This document shows, piece by piece, positions 9,501-19,032 of a stretch of DNA of 64,000 bases. The stretch's first letter is position 1; the number at the start of each line of letters is the position of its first letter. Source of the DNA: CBDBBY01 sp965205055. GTDB lineage: Bacteria > Pseudomonadota > Alphaproteobacteria > Rhodobacterales > Rhodobacteraceae. Position numbers and translations under genes: made by a program. A model generated the notes under the pieces. It was not told the DNA's origin. It ran no database searches and was given only the letters and a program-made list of their open reading frames with translations. The stretch covers positions 2,294,001 to 2,358,000 of the forward strand of contig OZ242030.1 of the NCBI GenBank assembly GCA_965205055.1, in the 5' to 3' direction.

Positions 9501-9986
9501 TTATTGCCTGCGCAGGAGACGCGCTTTTTCCAGGTTCCAGTCGCGCTTTCGCTCCGCCTGCCGCTTGTCCGCCAGCTTTTTGCCTTTCGCGATGCCGATC
9601 TTAAGTTTCACGATTCCTTTGTGGTTGAAATAGAGTGCAAGCGGAACCAGCGTCATTCCTTCTCGCTTGGTCGCCGACCAGAGTCGTGCAAGCTCGCGCT
9701 TTCTGACCAGCAGTTTCCGCTTCCTCCTTTCGTCGTGCTTGAAAGATTTCGCTTGCTCGTAAGGCGCGATGTAGCCGTTGATCAGCCAAAGCTCGGCATC
9801 TTCGACAGAGGCGTAGCTTTCCGCAATGTTCGCTTCACCGCTCCGAAGAGACTTGACCTCGGAACCTTCGAGCATGACCCCGCACTCGATCTCATCCTCG
9901 ATCGCATAATCGTAGCGAGCGCGCCGGTTGCGCCCGACGACTTTGTAATTGCGTTCTTCTTTCGACTTGGACATTTGACTAGGCAT
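9501..9986 (-). CDS. smpB: SsrA-binding protein SmpB
   Basis: Small basic RNA-binding protein that partners tmRNA in rescuing stalled ribosomes. The 161-residue product has the canonical NRRARYDYAIEDEIECGVML and GSEVKSLRSG core, IAPYEQAKSFKHDERRKRKLL, LYFNHKGIVKLKIGIAKGKK, and a basic tail (DKRQAERKRDWNLEKARLLRR). The true start may be the fifth codon (MSKSKEE). The tmRNA gene itself is not in the window. dapA lies 55 bases upstream on the same strand, a neighbourhood I associate with Rhodobacterales. Confidence 0.95.
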   Translation of the reverse strand: MPSQMSKSKEERNYKVVGRNRRARYDYAIEDEIECGVMLEGSEVKSLRSGEANIAESYASVEDAELWLINGYIAPYEQAKSFKHDERRKRKLLVRKRELARLWSATKREGMTLVPLALYFNHKGIVKLKIGIAKGKKLADKRQAERKRDWNLEKARLLRRQ

Positions 9987-10041
9987 GCGCCGACAATGCG
10001 CATGGTCACCTCCGCAACTTTTGCTTCGAGTTCGCCGTCGG

Positions 10042-10914
10042 CTATATCACGCCCGCGAACTTCATTGCTTCGCGAATTTTCGTTTCGGTTTCGGGCGTCA
10101 CCGGAACCAATGGAAGCCTGACGCGGTTTTCGCATTTTCCAAGAAGCGACATCCCGTATTTTGCGCCGACAAGACCGGGTTCGATGAAGATCGCCGTATG
10201 GAGCGGCATGAGCCGGTCCTGATATTCGAGCGCGGCGGCGTAATTGCCTTCAAGGAGCGCGTTCTGGAACTCGGCGCAGAGCTTCGGGGCAACGTTGGCC
10301 GTGACCGAAATGCAGCCAATTCCGCCGTGGGCGTTGAAGCCGAGCGCGCTTGCGTCCTCGCCGGAAAGCTGGATGAAGTCGTCGCCGCAGGTTTGCCGCT
10401 GTTTCGATACCCGCGTCACGTCGCCAGTGGCGTCCTTCACTCCGACAATGCGCTTGAGCCGCGCGAGTCGCCCCATCGTGTCGGGATTCATGTCGATAAC
10501 CGACCGACCGGGTATGTTGTATATGATTATCGGGATTTCGCACGAGTCGTGAAGCGCCTTGTAGTGTTCGCAAAGCCCTTGCTGGGTAGGCTTGTTGTAA
10601 TACGGCGTAACGACGAGGACGGCGTCCGCGCCGACCGATTTGGCGAATTTCACCAGCCGGAGCGATTCGTCGGTGTTGTTCGATCCGGCCCCGGCAATTA
10701 CGGGTATCCGTTTCGCCGCGGTTTCAGTCGCCACTTTTACGACTTCTTCATGCTCCTCGTGGGTGAGCGTAGGGCTTTCGCCAGTCGTTCCGACTGCCAC
10801 CACCCCGTGCGAGCCCTGCTCGATATGCCATTCCACGATCGCCTTCAGGGCGTCGAAGTCCACGCCGTTCTCTCCGAACGGCGTCACCAGCGCTGGTATG
10901 GATCCCTTGAACAT
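10042..10914 (-). CDS. dapA: 4-hydroxy-tetrahydrodipicolinate synthase
   Basis: Condenses pyruvate and aspartate semialdehyde in lysine and diaminopimelate synthesis. The 290-residue protein begins MFKGSIPALVTPF and has GTTGESPTL (substrate threonines), VTPYYNKPTQQGLCEHY (catalytic tyrosine), IIIYNIPGRS and the Schiff-base lysine in IVGVKDATGD. An upstream Met (10953) lies in an extension the family lacks. It is upstream of smpB and divergent from the slt transglycosylase gene, so diaminopimelate supply and peptidoglycan turnover are adjacent. Confidence 0.94.
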   Translation of the reverse strand: MFKGSIPALVTPFGENGVDFDALKAIVEWHIEQGSHGVVAVGTTGESPTLTHEEHEEVVKVATETAAKRIPVIAGAGSNNTDESLRLVKFAKSVGADAVLVVTPYYNKPTQQGLCEHYKALHDSCEIPIIIYNIPGRSVIDMNPDTMGRLARLKRIVGVKDATGDVTRVSKQRQTCGDDFIQLSGEDASALGFNAHGGIGCISVTANVAPKLCAEFQNALLEGNYAAALEYQDRLMPLHTAIFIEPGLVGAKYGMSLLGKCENRVRLPLVPVTPETETKIREAMKFAGVI

Positions 10915-11135
10915 TGCGTTGATCCTTCGGTCCGCGACTCGTTCGGCCGCCAATCTGCGGAATAATCCGCCAATGTAGCGGCTTGTCCAGTGCTATCGAA
11001 GAAATATGAGTACGTGTTTCAGAATTGGATGCGGCCAAGCCTCATTCAACTCGGGGAATCGCCCGCTTTGCTGCGGATTCCGAGCGCCAGTCCCCGCTGA
11101 AAGCCGTTTTTGTCTGAAATCCATGCAATTAGGGC

Positions 11136-11163
11136 TTGCGCTTGCAGCATCAGCCGCTACACT
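11136..11163 (+). promoter_or_regulatory. candidate promoter of the slt-type gene
   Basis: TTGCGC (11136-11141) and TACACT (11158-11163) are separated by 16 bases and lie 36 bases before the ATG at 11199. This looks like a sigma-70 promoter. Confidence 0.35.
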
Positions 11164-11198
11164 CGCGGATAACAAAAAAATAATCGAGCGGTGTAGCA

Positions 11199-13169
11199 AT
11201 GCTTTCTTCGGTAATCCCGCGGTGGGCGCTTCCGATGCTTGTGGCTGCATCTGTTGCGGTCGCAGCCGTCGCGGATGCCGCCGACACTCGGGAACGGAAC
11301 GGATTGGCCTTCAACGAGGCCCTCAAGGACGTCAATCGGGGACACTGGGACGACGCGCGCGCCCACGCCGCAGAAATATCGGACCCCGTGGCTCTGGTTG
11401 CCGTGGAGTGGATGCGGCTCCGAGACGGCTCCGACGAATGGGGCGATTATCTGGCTTTTTTGGAGGATCATGGCGATTGGCCGGGCTTGAGGCTTTTGCG
11501 GCGGGCGGGCGAGGCGTCGATCAGGCCGCAACACAGACCGAAACAGATCGTCGAGTATTTCGCGGTTCAGGCGCCGCAGACCGGGCATGGCGCAGTCCGA
11601 TATGCGGTCGCCCTCAACAAGCTCGGGCGGCGCGCGGAAGCGCGGGAAGCGATCCGAGATGCTTGGCTCAACCTCCCGTTCGACGAGGAGGCGGAAGCCG
11701 AGGCGTTGCGCAGATTTTCGAACCAGTTGAAGAACTTGCATGAAGAGCGTCTCGACGGCCTGCTTTGGAACGGCAGGATCGAGGAAGCCGAACGGATGCT
11801 GCCCTTGGTCGGCACTTCCCAAAAACGGCTGGCGAGCGCGAGGATCGCATTGCGGAACATGGATAGAGGCGTAGACGCGCTCATCGCAAACGTTCCGCGG
11901 CGATTGAGGAATGATCCGGGACTCAACTACGAACGATTCGTTTGGAGGGACCGGAAAGACTACGACGACGAAGCCATCGAGATGCTCCTGAGTGCCAGCA
12001 AATCGAATGAGTCGCTGGGTCGCCCGGAAAAATGGGCGCCTCGGAGATTCAAGTTCGCGCATGCGTCGATGCGCGACGGACGATTGAGCGCGGCGTATCA
12101 ACTCGCCTCGTCGCACCACCTTGAGGAAGGATCGGATTTCAACCGTTTGGAATGGCTGGCGGGATACATCGCCCTTCGCAAGCTCAACGATCCGGGCCGG
12201 GCCGCTTATCATTTCGAACGATTCAGCGAGAAGGTTGAATCGCCGATCAGCCTCGGCAGAGCCGGTTATTGGCTTGGGCTCGCATATGAAGCATCGGGCA
12301 AGCTCGAGGCGGCGAAAAAAGCGTTCCGGTCAAGCGCTCGCCACCAAGGCACATTCTATGGGCAACTCGCCGCGGAAAAGATCGGCGCGCCGACGGACCC
12401 GGGGCTTGTCGGCCGCGACCGGTTCCCGAATTGGCGCAAATCCGATCTGGTCGAAGATCCGGTGGTCAGGGCGGCGGTCTTGTTCCATGACTCCGGCAGA
12501 CAGCCGCATACTGCTTGGTTCTTGGCGCATCGCGCGGAAACGCTTGATAAGAAAGGCGTGGCTCAGCTAGCAGGATATGCCCGTGCAGTCGGCGCCGAAT
12601 TCGCTGCGATCAAGGTCGCGAAACAGGGCGTCAAGCAGGGCGACACGGTAGTCGAGTATCTTTTCCCGCTTACGGGGATCGAAGTTCAGGACTTGCCGAT
12701 TCCGCCCGAGCTCGCGATTTCGATTGCGAGGCAGGAGTCCGAATTCAATGAGCGGGCGGTCAGCCCGAAAGGCGCGATCGGCTACATGCAATTGATGCCG
12801 CGCACGGGCAAAGAGCTTGCAAGCGAACTCGGACTGAGCGGATCAATTGAAAAGCTGCTCCGGGACAGGGAAACGAACGTATTGATCGGCTCCACCTACA
12901 TCCGCGAGCGGCTGGAAGACTACGGCGGATCTTATGTCTTGTCGCTTGCGGCATACAATGCCGGTCCGGCCCGGGTTCAATCTTGGCTTCCCGAGATCGG
13001 CGACCCGAGGGATTCGCAGGTCGATGCGATTGATTGGATCGAACACCTCCCGTACAACGAAACCCGAAACTACGTGATGCGCATTCTGGAAGCGATAACG
13101 GTTTACAGAATGCGCATGTCGGGCAGTCCCGGAAAAATACACCTCAATGAAATCCTTGGCCGGGGTTGA
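11199..13169 (+). CDS. slt: soluble lytic murein transglycosylase (Slt70-like)
   Basis: Periplasmic peptidoglycan-cleaving enzyme, 656 residues. The first 26 residues look like a signal peptide ending near VADA. The middle 450 residues are alpha-helical repeats, the superhelical U-domain of Slt70. The C-terminal catalytic domain has the GEWL-like motifs ISIARQESEFNERAVSPKGA (catalytic Glu), GYMQLMPRTGKELA, GSTYIRERLEDYGGSYVLSLAAYNAGP and PYNETRNYVMRIL. It should cleave between N-acetylmuramic acid and N-acetylglucosamine to form 1,6-anhydro products, which the AmpD-type amidase at 23.3-24.1 kb may process further. It is divergent from dapA. Confidence 0.92.
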   Translation: MLSSVIPRWALPMLVAASVAVAAVADAADTRERNGLAFNEALKDVNRGHWDDARAHAAEISDPVALVAVEWMRLRDGSDEWGDYLAFLEDHGDWPGLRLLRRAGEASIRPQHRPKQIVEYFAVQAPQTGHGAVRYAVALNKLGRRAEAREAIRDAWLNLPFDEEAEAEALRRFSNQLKNLHEERLDGLLWNGRIEEAERMLPLVGTSQKRLASARIALRNMDRGVDALIANVPRRLRNDPGLNYERFVWRDRKDYDDEAIEMLLSASKSNESLGRPEKWAPRRFKFAHASMRDGRLSAAYQLASSHHLEEGSDFNRLEWLAGYIALRKLNDPGRAAYHFERFSEKVESPISLGRAGYWLGLAYEASGKLEAAKKAFRSSARHQGTFYGQLAAEKIGAPTDPGLVGRDRFPNWRKSDLVEDPVVRAAVLFHDSGRQPHTAWFLAHRAETLDKKGVAQLAGYARAVGAEFAAIKVAKQGVKQGDTVVEYLFPLTGIEVQDLPIPPELAISIARQESEFNERAVSPKGAIGYMQLMPRTGKELASELGLSGSIEKLLRDRETNVLIGSTYIRERLEDYGGSYVLSLAAYNAGPARVQSWLPEIGDPRDSQVDAIDWIEHLPYNETRNYVMRILEAITVYRMRMSGSPGKIHLNEILGRG

Positions 13170-13345
13170 CGATGCGCTTCCGCGTCTCGTGAGACGCAAT
13201 GCCGCGCGTGGAATTCATGACGAGCAAGAGCGATCGTCACTTGGGTTGAACAGCGACATCAAGGATCGGCGACTTGTCCAGCTTCGGCCGAGCAAGTCGG
13301 TTTGTTTTGGGGATTGCGAAGGAATCCATTGCCGCGAATGACCCT

Positions 13346-14248
13346 CTAGCGGCGGTCCGGCATTCGGCGGGTTCCTTTCTTTTTGGCTTGCCTCCAGAAG
13401 ACGAACAGCCCGGCGGAAATCACAATTGTCGTGCCGATCACCATGTTTTGCGTCAAGGCATCTCCGAAGACAGTGAGGCCGACCGCCGAAGCAAAAACCA
13501 GATGGAGGTACGAGAATGGCTGAACCACGCTCGCTTCGGCAACCTCGTAGCACTTGATCAAAAGATAATGCCCGGCGAGGGCAGTCACGCACAAGACCGC
13601 CATCCATGCCCAGTCCGCCGCCGGCATCGGTTCAAGAGAATTCAGACCTACGACCGTCATTCCAGCGGCGCCGGAAACCCCCACCCAGAAATGACTCGTA
13701 TCGGCCGAGTCCCAACTCGCGACATAGCGCGTCAACAGGCTGTAGGTCGCGAACATCAGAGTTGCGGCGAGCACGAGCAAAGCGAAGGGGGAAAACAAGC
13801 TTCCGCTCGGATTCAATATCACAAGCACGCCTGCGAAGCCGACCATGATCGCGGACCAGCGTCTCCAGCCGACTTGCTCCTTGAGGACGGGACCTGACAA
13901 TGCGGCTACGATCAGCGGGCAGCATGCGAAGATCGCATGGCTTTCGACCAAGCCGATATTGATTACCGCATACACGAAAACGCAAATTTCAGCGGCGAGC
14001 AGAAGTCCTCGAACGATCTGCAGAAACGGACGCCGGGTCGAGGCGACCCGCGCGATGCCCCCGTTGCGCATCGCTGCCAAGGTCAAGACGAATGCGGCGA
14101 AGAACCAGTAGCGAATCATGACGACCATGAGGACGTTGTGTTCAAAGGCCAGGTGCCGCGAGATCCCGTCCTGCACTCCGAACAGCATGGCCGCGAAGAT
14201 CATGTAGCCAATGCCGAGTTTGTTGTTTGTCCGCAGCGAGCCGTTCAT
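13346..14248 (-). CDS. EamA/DMT-family transporter
   Basis: A 300-residue inner-membrane protein with about ten hydrophobic helices in two EamA repeats. Typical pieces are GIGYMIFAAMLFGVQDGISRH at the N-terminus, FACCPLIVAALSGPVLKEQVGWRRW between the repeats and PFSYLHLVFASAVGLTVFGD in the second. These proteins export amino acids, metabolites or drugs; the substrate is not predictable. Its ATG overlaps the mnmD stop by four bases (ATGA), so it is coupled to mnmD, although no functional link is obvious. Confidence 0.85.
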   Translation of the reverse strand: MNGSLRTNNKLGIGYMIFAAMLFGVQDGISRHLAFEHNVLMVVMIRYWFFAAFVLTLAAMRNGGIARVASTRRPFLQIVRGLLLAAEICVFVYAVINIGLVESHAIFACCPLIVAALSGPVLKEQVGWRRWSAIMVGFAGVLVILNPSGSLFSPFALLVLAATLMFATYSLLTRYVASWDSADTSHFWVGVSGAAGMTVVGLNSLEPMPAADWAWMAVLCVTALAGHYLLIKCYEVAEASVVQPFSYLHLVFASAVGLTVFGDALTQNMVIGTTIVISAGLFVFWRQAKKKGTRRMPDRR

Positions 14249-14898
14249 CGGAGCTGTCCTGCGGACATGTGCCTCTTGCGCCCGAATCCCGAACGGCGAA
14301 TGACGTTGAAGCCGGCATCCGCCAACGAGCGCCGGATGTCTCCTGCCGCTGTGTAAGTCGCGAACGTGCCGCCAAGCGCAGTATGTCTGGCGACTTCGGC
14401 AAGCAGTTCAGGCTCCCAAAGCTCGGGATTGCGAGTCGGCGAAAATCCGTCCAAAAACCATGCGTCCGCTTTGCCGGTCCACTTCGGAAGCGTTTTCCTC
14501 GCGTCGCCCACTACGATCTCGGCTTTCAGCGGGCCAGTCTCGAACTCGCGTCTTCCGGCGGCAAGCGATTCAGCCATCGCCTCGACTTGGGGCTTCAACA
14601 TATTGAACGGCAGCAAAGCTTGACGGATCTGGTTCGCGTTCAAGGGATATGCTTCATACCCGATGTATCGAAGCGCTCCGCTCTGGCCGCTGCATGTCCA
14701 GCAAGCGAGCGCGGCGAGCATGTTCAATCCCGTTCCGAAACCAAGCTCGGCGATCTGGAACCCCGGTCGAAATCGGCGGGGCAAGCCATTTCCGGCCAAA
14801 AAGACATGATTGGCCTCGCCCAATCCGTCCTCGGCCGAAAAGTAGACGTCGTCGAACTGAACCGAGCGCGGCGTACGCCCGTCGGGCCAAGAGAGCAT
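14245..14898 (-). CDS. mnmD: tRNA 5-methylaminomethyl-2-thiouridine34 methyltransferase, stand-alone MnmD
   Basis: The SAM-dependent half of the MnmC activity, which methylates nm5(s2)U34 in wobble positions. The 217-residue protein has SVQFDDVYFSAEDGLGEANHVFLAGNGLP, the SAM motif IAELGFGTGLNMLA, AWFLDGFSPTRNPELWEPEL (catalytic region) and GGTFATYTAAGDIRRSLADAGF. In E. coli this domain is fused to the FAD-dependent oxidoreductase MnmC(C); here the partner is a separate divergent gene starting at 15089. The ATG at 14898 was preferred over an in-frame TTG at 14931; neither has a good ribosome binding site. Confidence 0.9.
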   Translation of the reverse strand: MLSWPDGRTPRSVQFDDVYFSAEDGLGEANHVFLAGNGLPRRFRPGFQIAELGFGTGLNMLAALACWTCSGQSGALRYIGYEAYPLNANQIRQALLPFNMLKPQVEAMAESLAAGRREFETGPLKAEIVVGDARKTLPKWTGKADAWFLDGFSPTRNPELWEPELLAEVARHTALGGTFATYTAAGDIRRSLADAGFNVIRRSGFGRKRHMSAGQLR

Positions 14899-15088
14899 GG
14901 AATTCGGGGCTTTGCTGAAGGAAGTTGCCAAAGTTCGCTTTCAATTCGAAATCGGAGCCGCCGTGCGCAATCCCGCTCGTTAAGGTATTGCTTGGACGAA
15001 TTCCATTGCCGTCGCACCATGTGCCCGGCACGGCGGCCGTCAAGGTCCGGCATTCTATGCAACCGGCATTAGCGAGGCGAGACAGAGG

Positions 15089-16147
15089 GTGGCAATTCCG
15101 GACGTGGAAATCCGAGGCGCAGGCATATTCGGACTGGCGGTCGCATGCTCTTGCGCCAAGAGAGGCGCGTCAGTCCGTGTCGTTGAAAAACGCCGCATTG
15201 CGGCGGGCGCGAGCGGCGGGCCGGTCGGCGCGCTTTCGCCTCACGCGCCGGACAATTGGAACCTGAAGAAGCAGTTCCAATTCGAAAGCCTCGCCATGGC
15301 GAAGGATTGGTGGAACGAACTGGAAGCCGTGTCCGGAGTGAACCCGGGATTCCTGCGCAAAGGCCGTGTTCAACCTGTGGCGACAGAGCGCGGCTTGGAG
15401 TTGTCGAGACACCGGGCCGAGCATGCAAAAAAGCATTGGAAACACTACGCGGACTGGCGGGTTGTGCGGGTTGAAGAGCTTGATGGCTGGCGCTTGTGCG
15501 CCCCTATCGGATGGGCGGTCCATGACACGCTTTCGGCCAGAATCAATCCGACTGAAGCCTTGAGGTGTTTGGCTGAGGCTCTTCGCTCCCTTGAGGGTGA
15601 GATCATTCAAGGCGAGGATCCAACGCCCAAGGCAGGCGCCGTGGTTTGGGCGACGGGTTACGAGGGGCTGATCGAATTGAGCGAAGAATTCGGAAGGGAG
15701 CTCGGATCAGGTGAGAAAGGCCAAGCGCTGTCGCTGGAATTCGACGCGAGCGGCAGACCGCAGGTTTATGCGGACGGCGTGCATGTCGTGCCGCATGCGG
15801 ACGGCACCACCGCGATCGGGTCGACATCGGAGCGGCAATTCGAAAGCGCAGGCGATACGGACGAAAGACTTGACGAACTGCACGCCAAGGCGGTCCGCAT
15901 GCTTCCCGAACTGGAAAGCGCCCCTGTTTTGAAAAGGTGGGCAGGCATTCGGCCTCGCTCGCGCAGCAGAGCGCCCTTGCTGGGCAAACATCCGCGCAAA
16001 AAGGACAACTTCATCGCTAACGGCGGGTTCAAGACGGGGTTCGGAATGGCTCCGCTGGTCGGCGAGGTCATCGCCGACCTCGTGCTCGAAGGCAACGACC
16101 GAATACCGGAACCTCTTGCTCTATCCGCAGCAATGCAGGCGGAGTAG
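15089..16147 (+). CDS. FAD-dependent oxidoreductase, MnmC C-domain-like
   Basis: A 352-residue DAO-family flavoprotein. The N-terminal Rossmann motif is VEIRGAGIFGLAVACSCAKRGASV, followed by ASGGPVGALSPHAPDNWN, and the C-terminal FAD motif ending in RWAGIRPRSRSRAPLLGKHP and NGGFKTGFGMAPLVGEVIADLV. Its resemblance to the MnmC oxidoreductase domain and its position divergent to mnmD suggest that it removes the carboxymethyl group from cmnm5(s2)U34 in tRNA. A general amino acid oxidase role cannot be excluded. The start is a GTG behind GACAGAGG. Confidence 0.8.
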   Translation: MAIPDVEIRGAGIFGLAVACSCAKRGASVRVVEKRRIAAGASGGPVGALSPHAPDNWNLKKQFQFESLAMAKDWWNELEAVSGVNPGFLRKGRVQPVATERGLELSRHRAEHAKKHWKHYADWRVVRVEELDGWRLCAPIGWAVHDTLSARINPTEALRCLAEALRSLEGEIIQGEDPTPKAGAVVWATGYEGLIELSEEFGRELGSGEKGQALSLEFDASGRPQVYADGVHVVPHADGTTAIGSTSERQFESAGDTDERLDELHAKAVRMLPELESAPVLKRWAGIRPRSRSRAPLLGKHPRKKDNFIANGGFKTGFGMAPLVGEVIADLVLEGNDRIPEPLALSAAMQAE

Positions 16148-16162
16148 CGCCGCGAGCCCGCT

Positions 16163-16984
16163 TCACTTGGCGGTCGCCGTCATGCACAACCGGCCTTCGG
16201 GACCTCGCACCCACAAATCTAGGCATCCGTCCCCCTCGCGCGCGCAAAACTCCGCCGATTCGCCGCTGAACAAAGGAGCTGTTCCGCGATACTCGAACTC
16301 GCTCACGCGTCCGAGAAATGACCTTGCCAATCCAAGCAGACAAGCGCTCTGCAGAGGGCTGTGGACGACGAGCCCAGGATAACCTTCCACATCGCGGCAG
16401 TAATCCGCGTCGTAATGGATGCGGTGGCCGTTCAGCGTGAGCGCCGAAAATCGGAACAATCCCACGGGATCGAAAATCATTCGTCGCGAGACGGACTCGC
16501 CCGTCGGAGCGATCAGCGGTTTCGGAGGCCGCGCGCTGCTGTCGGGCGCCTCGCGGTAAACGAGGTTCTGCGTTTCGCGCAACGCGACGCGCCCCTCTTG
16601 ACGGAACTCGTGCTCAAGCTCGACGAATGCGAGCTTGCCTGACCGTCCGGATTTGCGCGATATGCTCTTGATGGTGGTGAGTTTCTCCGCAGTTTCGCCA
16701 AGCACGAGCGGTGTTTCGCACCTGTATCTTCCGCCTGCCCACATGCGTCTCGGCAAGCCTAGATCCGGAATGAAATCGCCCTTCTTGGGATGACCGTCCG
16801 GACCTGCCGCTCCCGGGCGCGTCGGCTCCCAGAAGTAAATGTGATGCCAGAAATCGGGAAGCGGATCGCCTGATCTCGGCGGATTCCCCTGACAATCGAG
16901 AGCAAGGTGGAGCGCAGCGGCGCGAGCGGGGTCCAGACAGTCCGTCGATGATTTTGATCGATCAAGTTCCGAATCCATTTCCAT
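16163..16984 (-). CDS. MaoC/FAS1-like dehydratase, mesaconyl-C4-CoA hydratase-like
   Basis: A 273-residue double-hotdog protein. The region HHIYFWEPTRPGAAGPDGHP, then DLGLPRRMWAGGRYRCETPL, matches the mesaconyl-C4-CoA (3-methylfumaryl-CoA) hydratase family, as does HYDADYCRDVEGYPGLVVHSPL with the catalytic Asp/His region. These enzymes hydrate a branched unsaturated CoA ester. No other gene of the 3-hydroxypropionate or itaconate-type pathways lies nearby, so the physiological substrate is open. The ATG at 16984 follows GGCAGGG; a TTG at 17008 is the alternative. It is convergent with the MnmC-like gene, leaving 15 bases. Confidence 0.72.
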   Translation of the reverse strand: MEMDSELDRSKSSTDCLDPARAAALHLALDCQGNPPRSGDPLPDFWHHIYFWEPTRPGAAGPDGHPKKGDFIPDLGLPRRMWAGGRYRCETPLVLGETAEKLTTIKSISRKSGRSGKLAFVELEHEFRQEGRVALRETQNLVYREAPDSSARPPKPLIAPTGESVSRRMIFDPVGLFRFSALTLNGHRIHYDADYCRDVEGYPGLVVHSPLQSACLLGLARSFLGRVSEFEYRGTAPLFSGESAEFCAREGDGCLDLWVRGPEGRLCMTATAK

Positions 16985-17269
16985 TCGCCCTGCCAAGTTC
17001 GATTTCAACGCGGGTCGCGCTTGCCGATGTTTAGATCATGCGTCGAAGCAAGTCACCGGTTTCAAGCGAACGGAATTCAGCCCGATCGTCCGCAACCAAT
17101 ACCACACCTGATCATCAGCCAATTCGAACGAGCCGTCGCGAAAACTGCCGCCGCCGATATGTCGGCGGAATTCCATCCAACGGCCCGCGGTCCGCAGCGC
17201 CGGGGTTGACGGGGCCCAATTCATTGCCAAAGCATGCGAAGCTATGGGATTCGCGGTTTGGAGAGCGAT

Positions 17270-18919
17270 ATGATGACTCGATCCGGCGGCGACATGCTTG
17301 TCGAACAACTCGCCGAGTTCGGTGTGAACAGAGTATTTTCGGTTCCGGGCGAAAGTTTCCTGGCGGTATTGAACGCGCTTTACGGAAGCGGAATCGAGAA
17401 TGTCGTCTGCCGTCACGAGGGCGGCGCGGCGATGATGGCCGAGGCGCATGGCAAGCTCACGCACGAACCGGGCGTGGCGTTCGTCACCCGGGGACCGGGC
17501 GCGCTCAACGCCGCGCACGGCGTTCACGTCGCGATGCACGATTCGACGCCGATGCTGCTGTTCATCGGCCAGGTCAAGCGCGAACACCGCGATAGGGACG
17601 CTTTCCAAGAAGTGGATTTCGTCCGGATGTTCAGCCCCGTAGCCAAATGGGCGGCGGAAATCTCCCAAGCTGATCGCATTCCGGAATACCTTTCAAAAGC
17701 TTTCCGGATCGCTTGCTCGTCCCGACCCGGTCCGGTCGTGATTTCTCTTCCGGAAGACATGCTGCACGAGCGGAGCGTCGCAGTTCCGTGCCGACGTTCG
17801 GCGGCTCCGGTCCAAGCTATCGCTAAGGTGGACGCCGAAGCGGTCGCAAAGGCATTGCAGGATGCAGAGCGGCCGATGGCGGTCGTCGGCGGTTCCGTCT
17901 GGTCGAAAACCGCATCGGCGGACTTGGCGCGCGTCGCGGAGAAATTCATGCTGCCGGTGGTTTCGAGCTTCCGCAGGCAGGATTATCTGGACAATCGTCA
18001 TCCGAATTATGTCGGGGATTTGACTCCCGGCATAAATTCGCGTTTGTCCGAAGCCGTCAAATCGTCGGACTGCCTCTTGGTCGCAGGTTCCCGGCTGGGC
18101 GACATCGCAACGGTCGGCTACACGCTGCTCGACGCTCCCGAAACCGGCAAAACTTTCATTCACGTCCATCCGGACCCCTCAGAACCCGGACGCCTTTGGC
18201 ATGCCGACATCTCGCTGGCGGCCGCGCCGGGCGCATTGTTCGCCCGACTTGCCGAACTTGACCCGCCGCCCCCAATCCGAGGATCGGGCTGGCTTGATCT
18301 TCGTATTGCCGAATATCAGGAGTGGCTGAAGCCTAGACCGCTCCCGGGGGCCGTCCAGCTTTCGGAGGTTGTGGCGTGGCTTTCCGATAACTTGCCGGAA
18401 GACGCGATCATCGCGAACGGCGCCGGAAATACCGCCGCGTTCCTGCATCGCTTTTTCATGTACAAGACCCACGGGACGCAAGTCGCTTCGACATCGGGGT
18501 CCATGGGCTACGGCCTGCCCGCCGCGATTTCCGCGAAGCTTGAGCACCCTGACCGCACCGTCGTCTGCGTATTGGGCGACGGCTGCTTTCAAATGACCAT
18601 CAACGAATTCTCGACGGCGTGCCAATTCGGCGCGAACATAGTCGTCGTCGTCGCGAACAACGGTTCTTTCGCAACGATCAGGATGCATCAGGAGCGAATG
18701 TTTCCGGATCGCGTGTCCGGAAGCGATCTTCACAATCCCGACTTCGCGGCGTTGGCCCGCTCATACGGCGGCCACGGCGAAATCGTATCGTCGACCGATG
18801 AGTTTCCGAGCGCGTTCGAACGGGCATGCGCGAGCGGCGTTCCCTCGATTGTTGAACTACGATTGGATCTCGCTGCGATCACCACCGAGTTTTCGATTGA
18901 GGAGCTGCGCGATAAATGA
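17270..18919 (+). CDS. thiamine diphosphate-dependent enzyme, acetolactate synthase-like
   Basis: A 549-residue protein of the IlvB/IlvG superfamily in the usual three-domain order: PYR domain with the catalytic Glu in CRHEGGAAMMAEAHGKLT, a central domain, and the PP domain with the cofactor motif GDGCFQMTINEFSTA...VVVVANNGSF. FVTRGPGALNAAHGVHVA and STSGSMGYGLPAAISAKL are also typical. It could be an acetolactate synthase large subunit, but no small subunit (IlvH) follows and the sequence is not the standard IlvI form, so a decarboxylase or carboligase acting on another 2-oxoacid is equally possible. The start at 17270 follows GGAGAG; an ATG at 17234 is possible. Confidence 0.8.
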   Translation: MMTRSGGDMLVEQLAEFGVNRVFSVPGESFLAVLNALYGSGIENVVCRHEGGAAMMAEAHGKLTHEPGVAFVTRGPGALNAAHGVHVAMHDSTPMLLFIGQVKREHRDRDAFQEVDFVRMFSPVAKWAAEISQADRIPEYLSKAFRIACSSRPGPVVISLPEDMLHERSVAVPCRRSAAPVQAIAKVDAEAVAKALQDAERPMAVVGGSVWSKTASADLARVAEKFMLPVVSSFRRQDYLDNRHPNYVGDLTPGINSRLSEAVKSSDCLLVAGSRLGDIATVGYTLLDAPETGKTFIHVHPDPSEPGRLWHADISLAAAPGALFARLAELDPPPPIRGSGWLDLRIAEYQEWLKPRPLPGAVQLSEVVAWLSDNLPEDAIIANGAGNTAAFLHRFFMYKTHGTQVASTSGSMGYGLPAAISAKLEHPDRTVVCVLGDGCFQMTINEFSTACQFGANIVVVVANNGSFATIRMHQERMFPDRVSGSDLHNPDFAALARSYGGHGEIVSSTDEFPSAFERACASGVPSIVELRLDLAAITTEFSIEELRDK

Positions 18920-19032
18920 GTTCGACGGAGTTCCAAGAGGGTTCCCTTGGGAAATCCAATTGCGATTCGCCTATGATCGCATGTAGCATTTCCAGGCCCC
19001 CCGAAGGAGACGATTGATAAAGGAAGGTTGAC

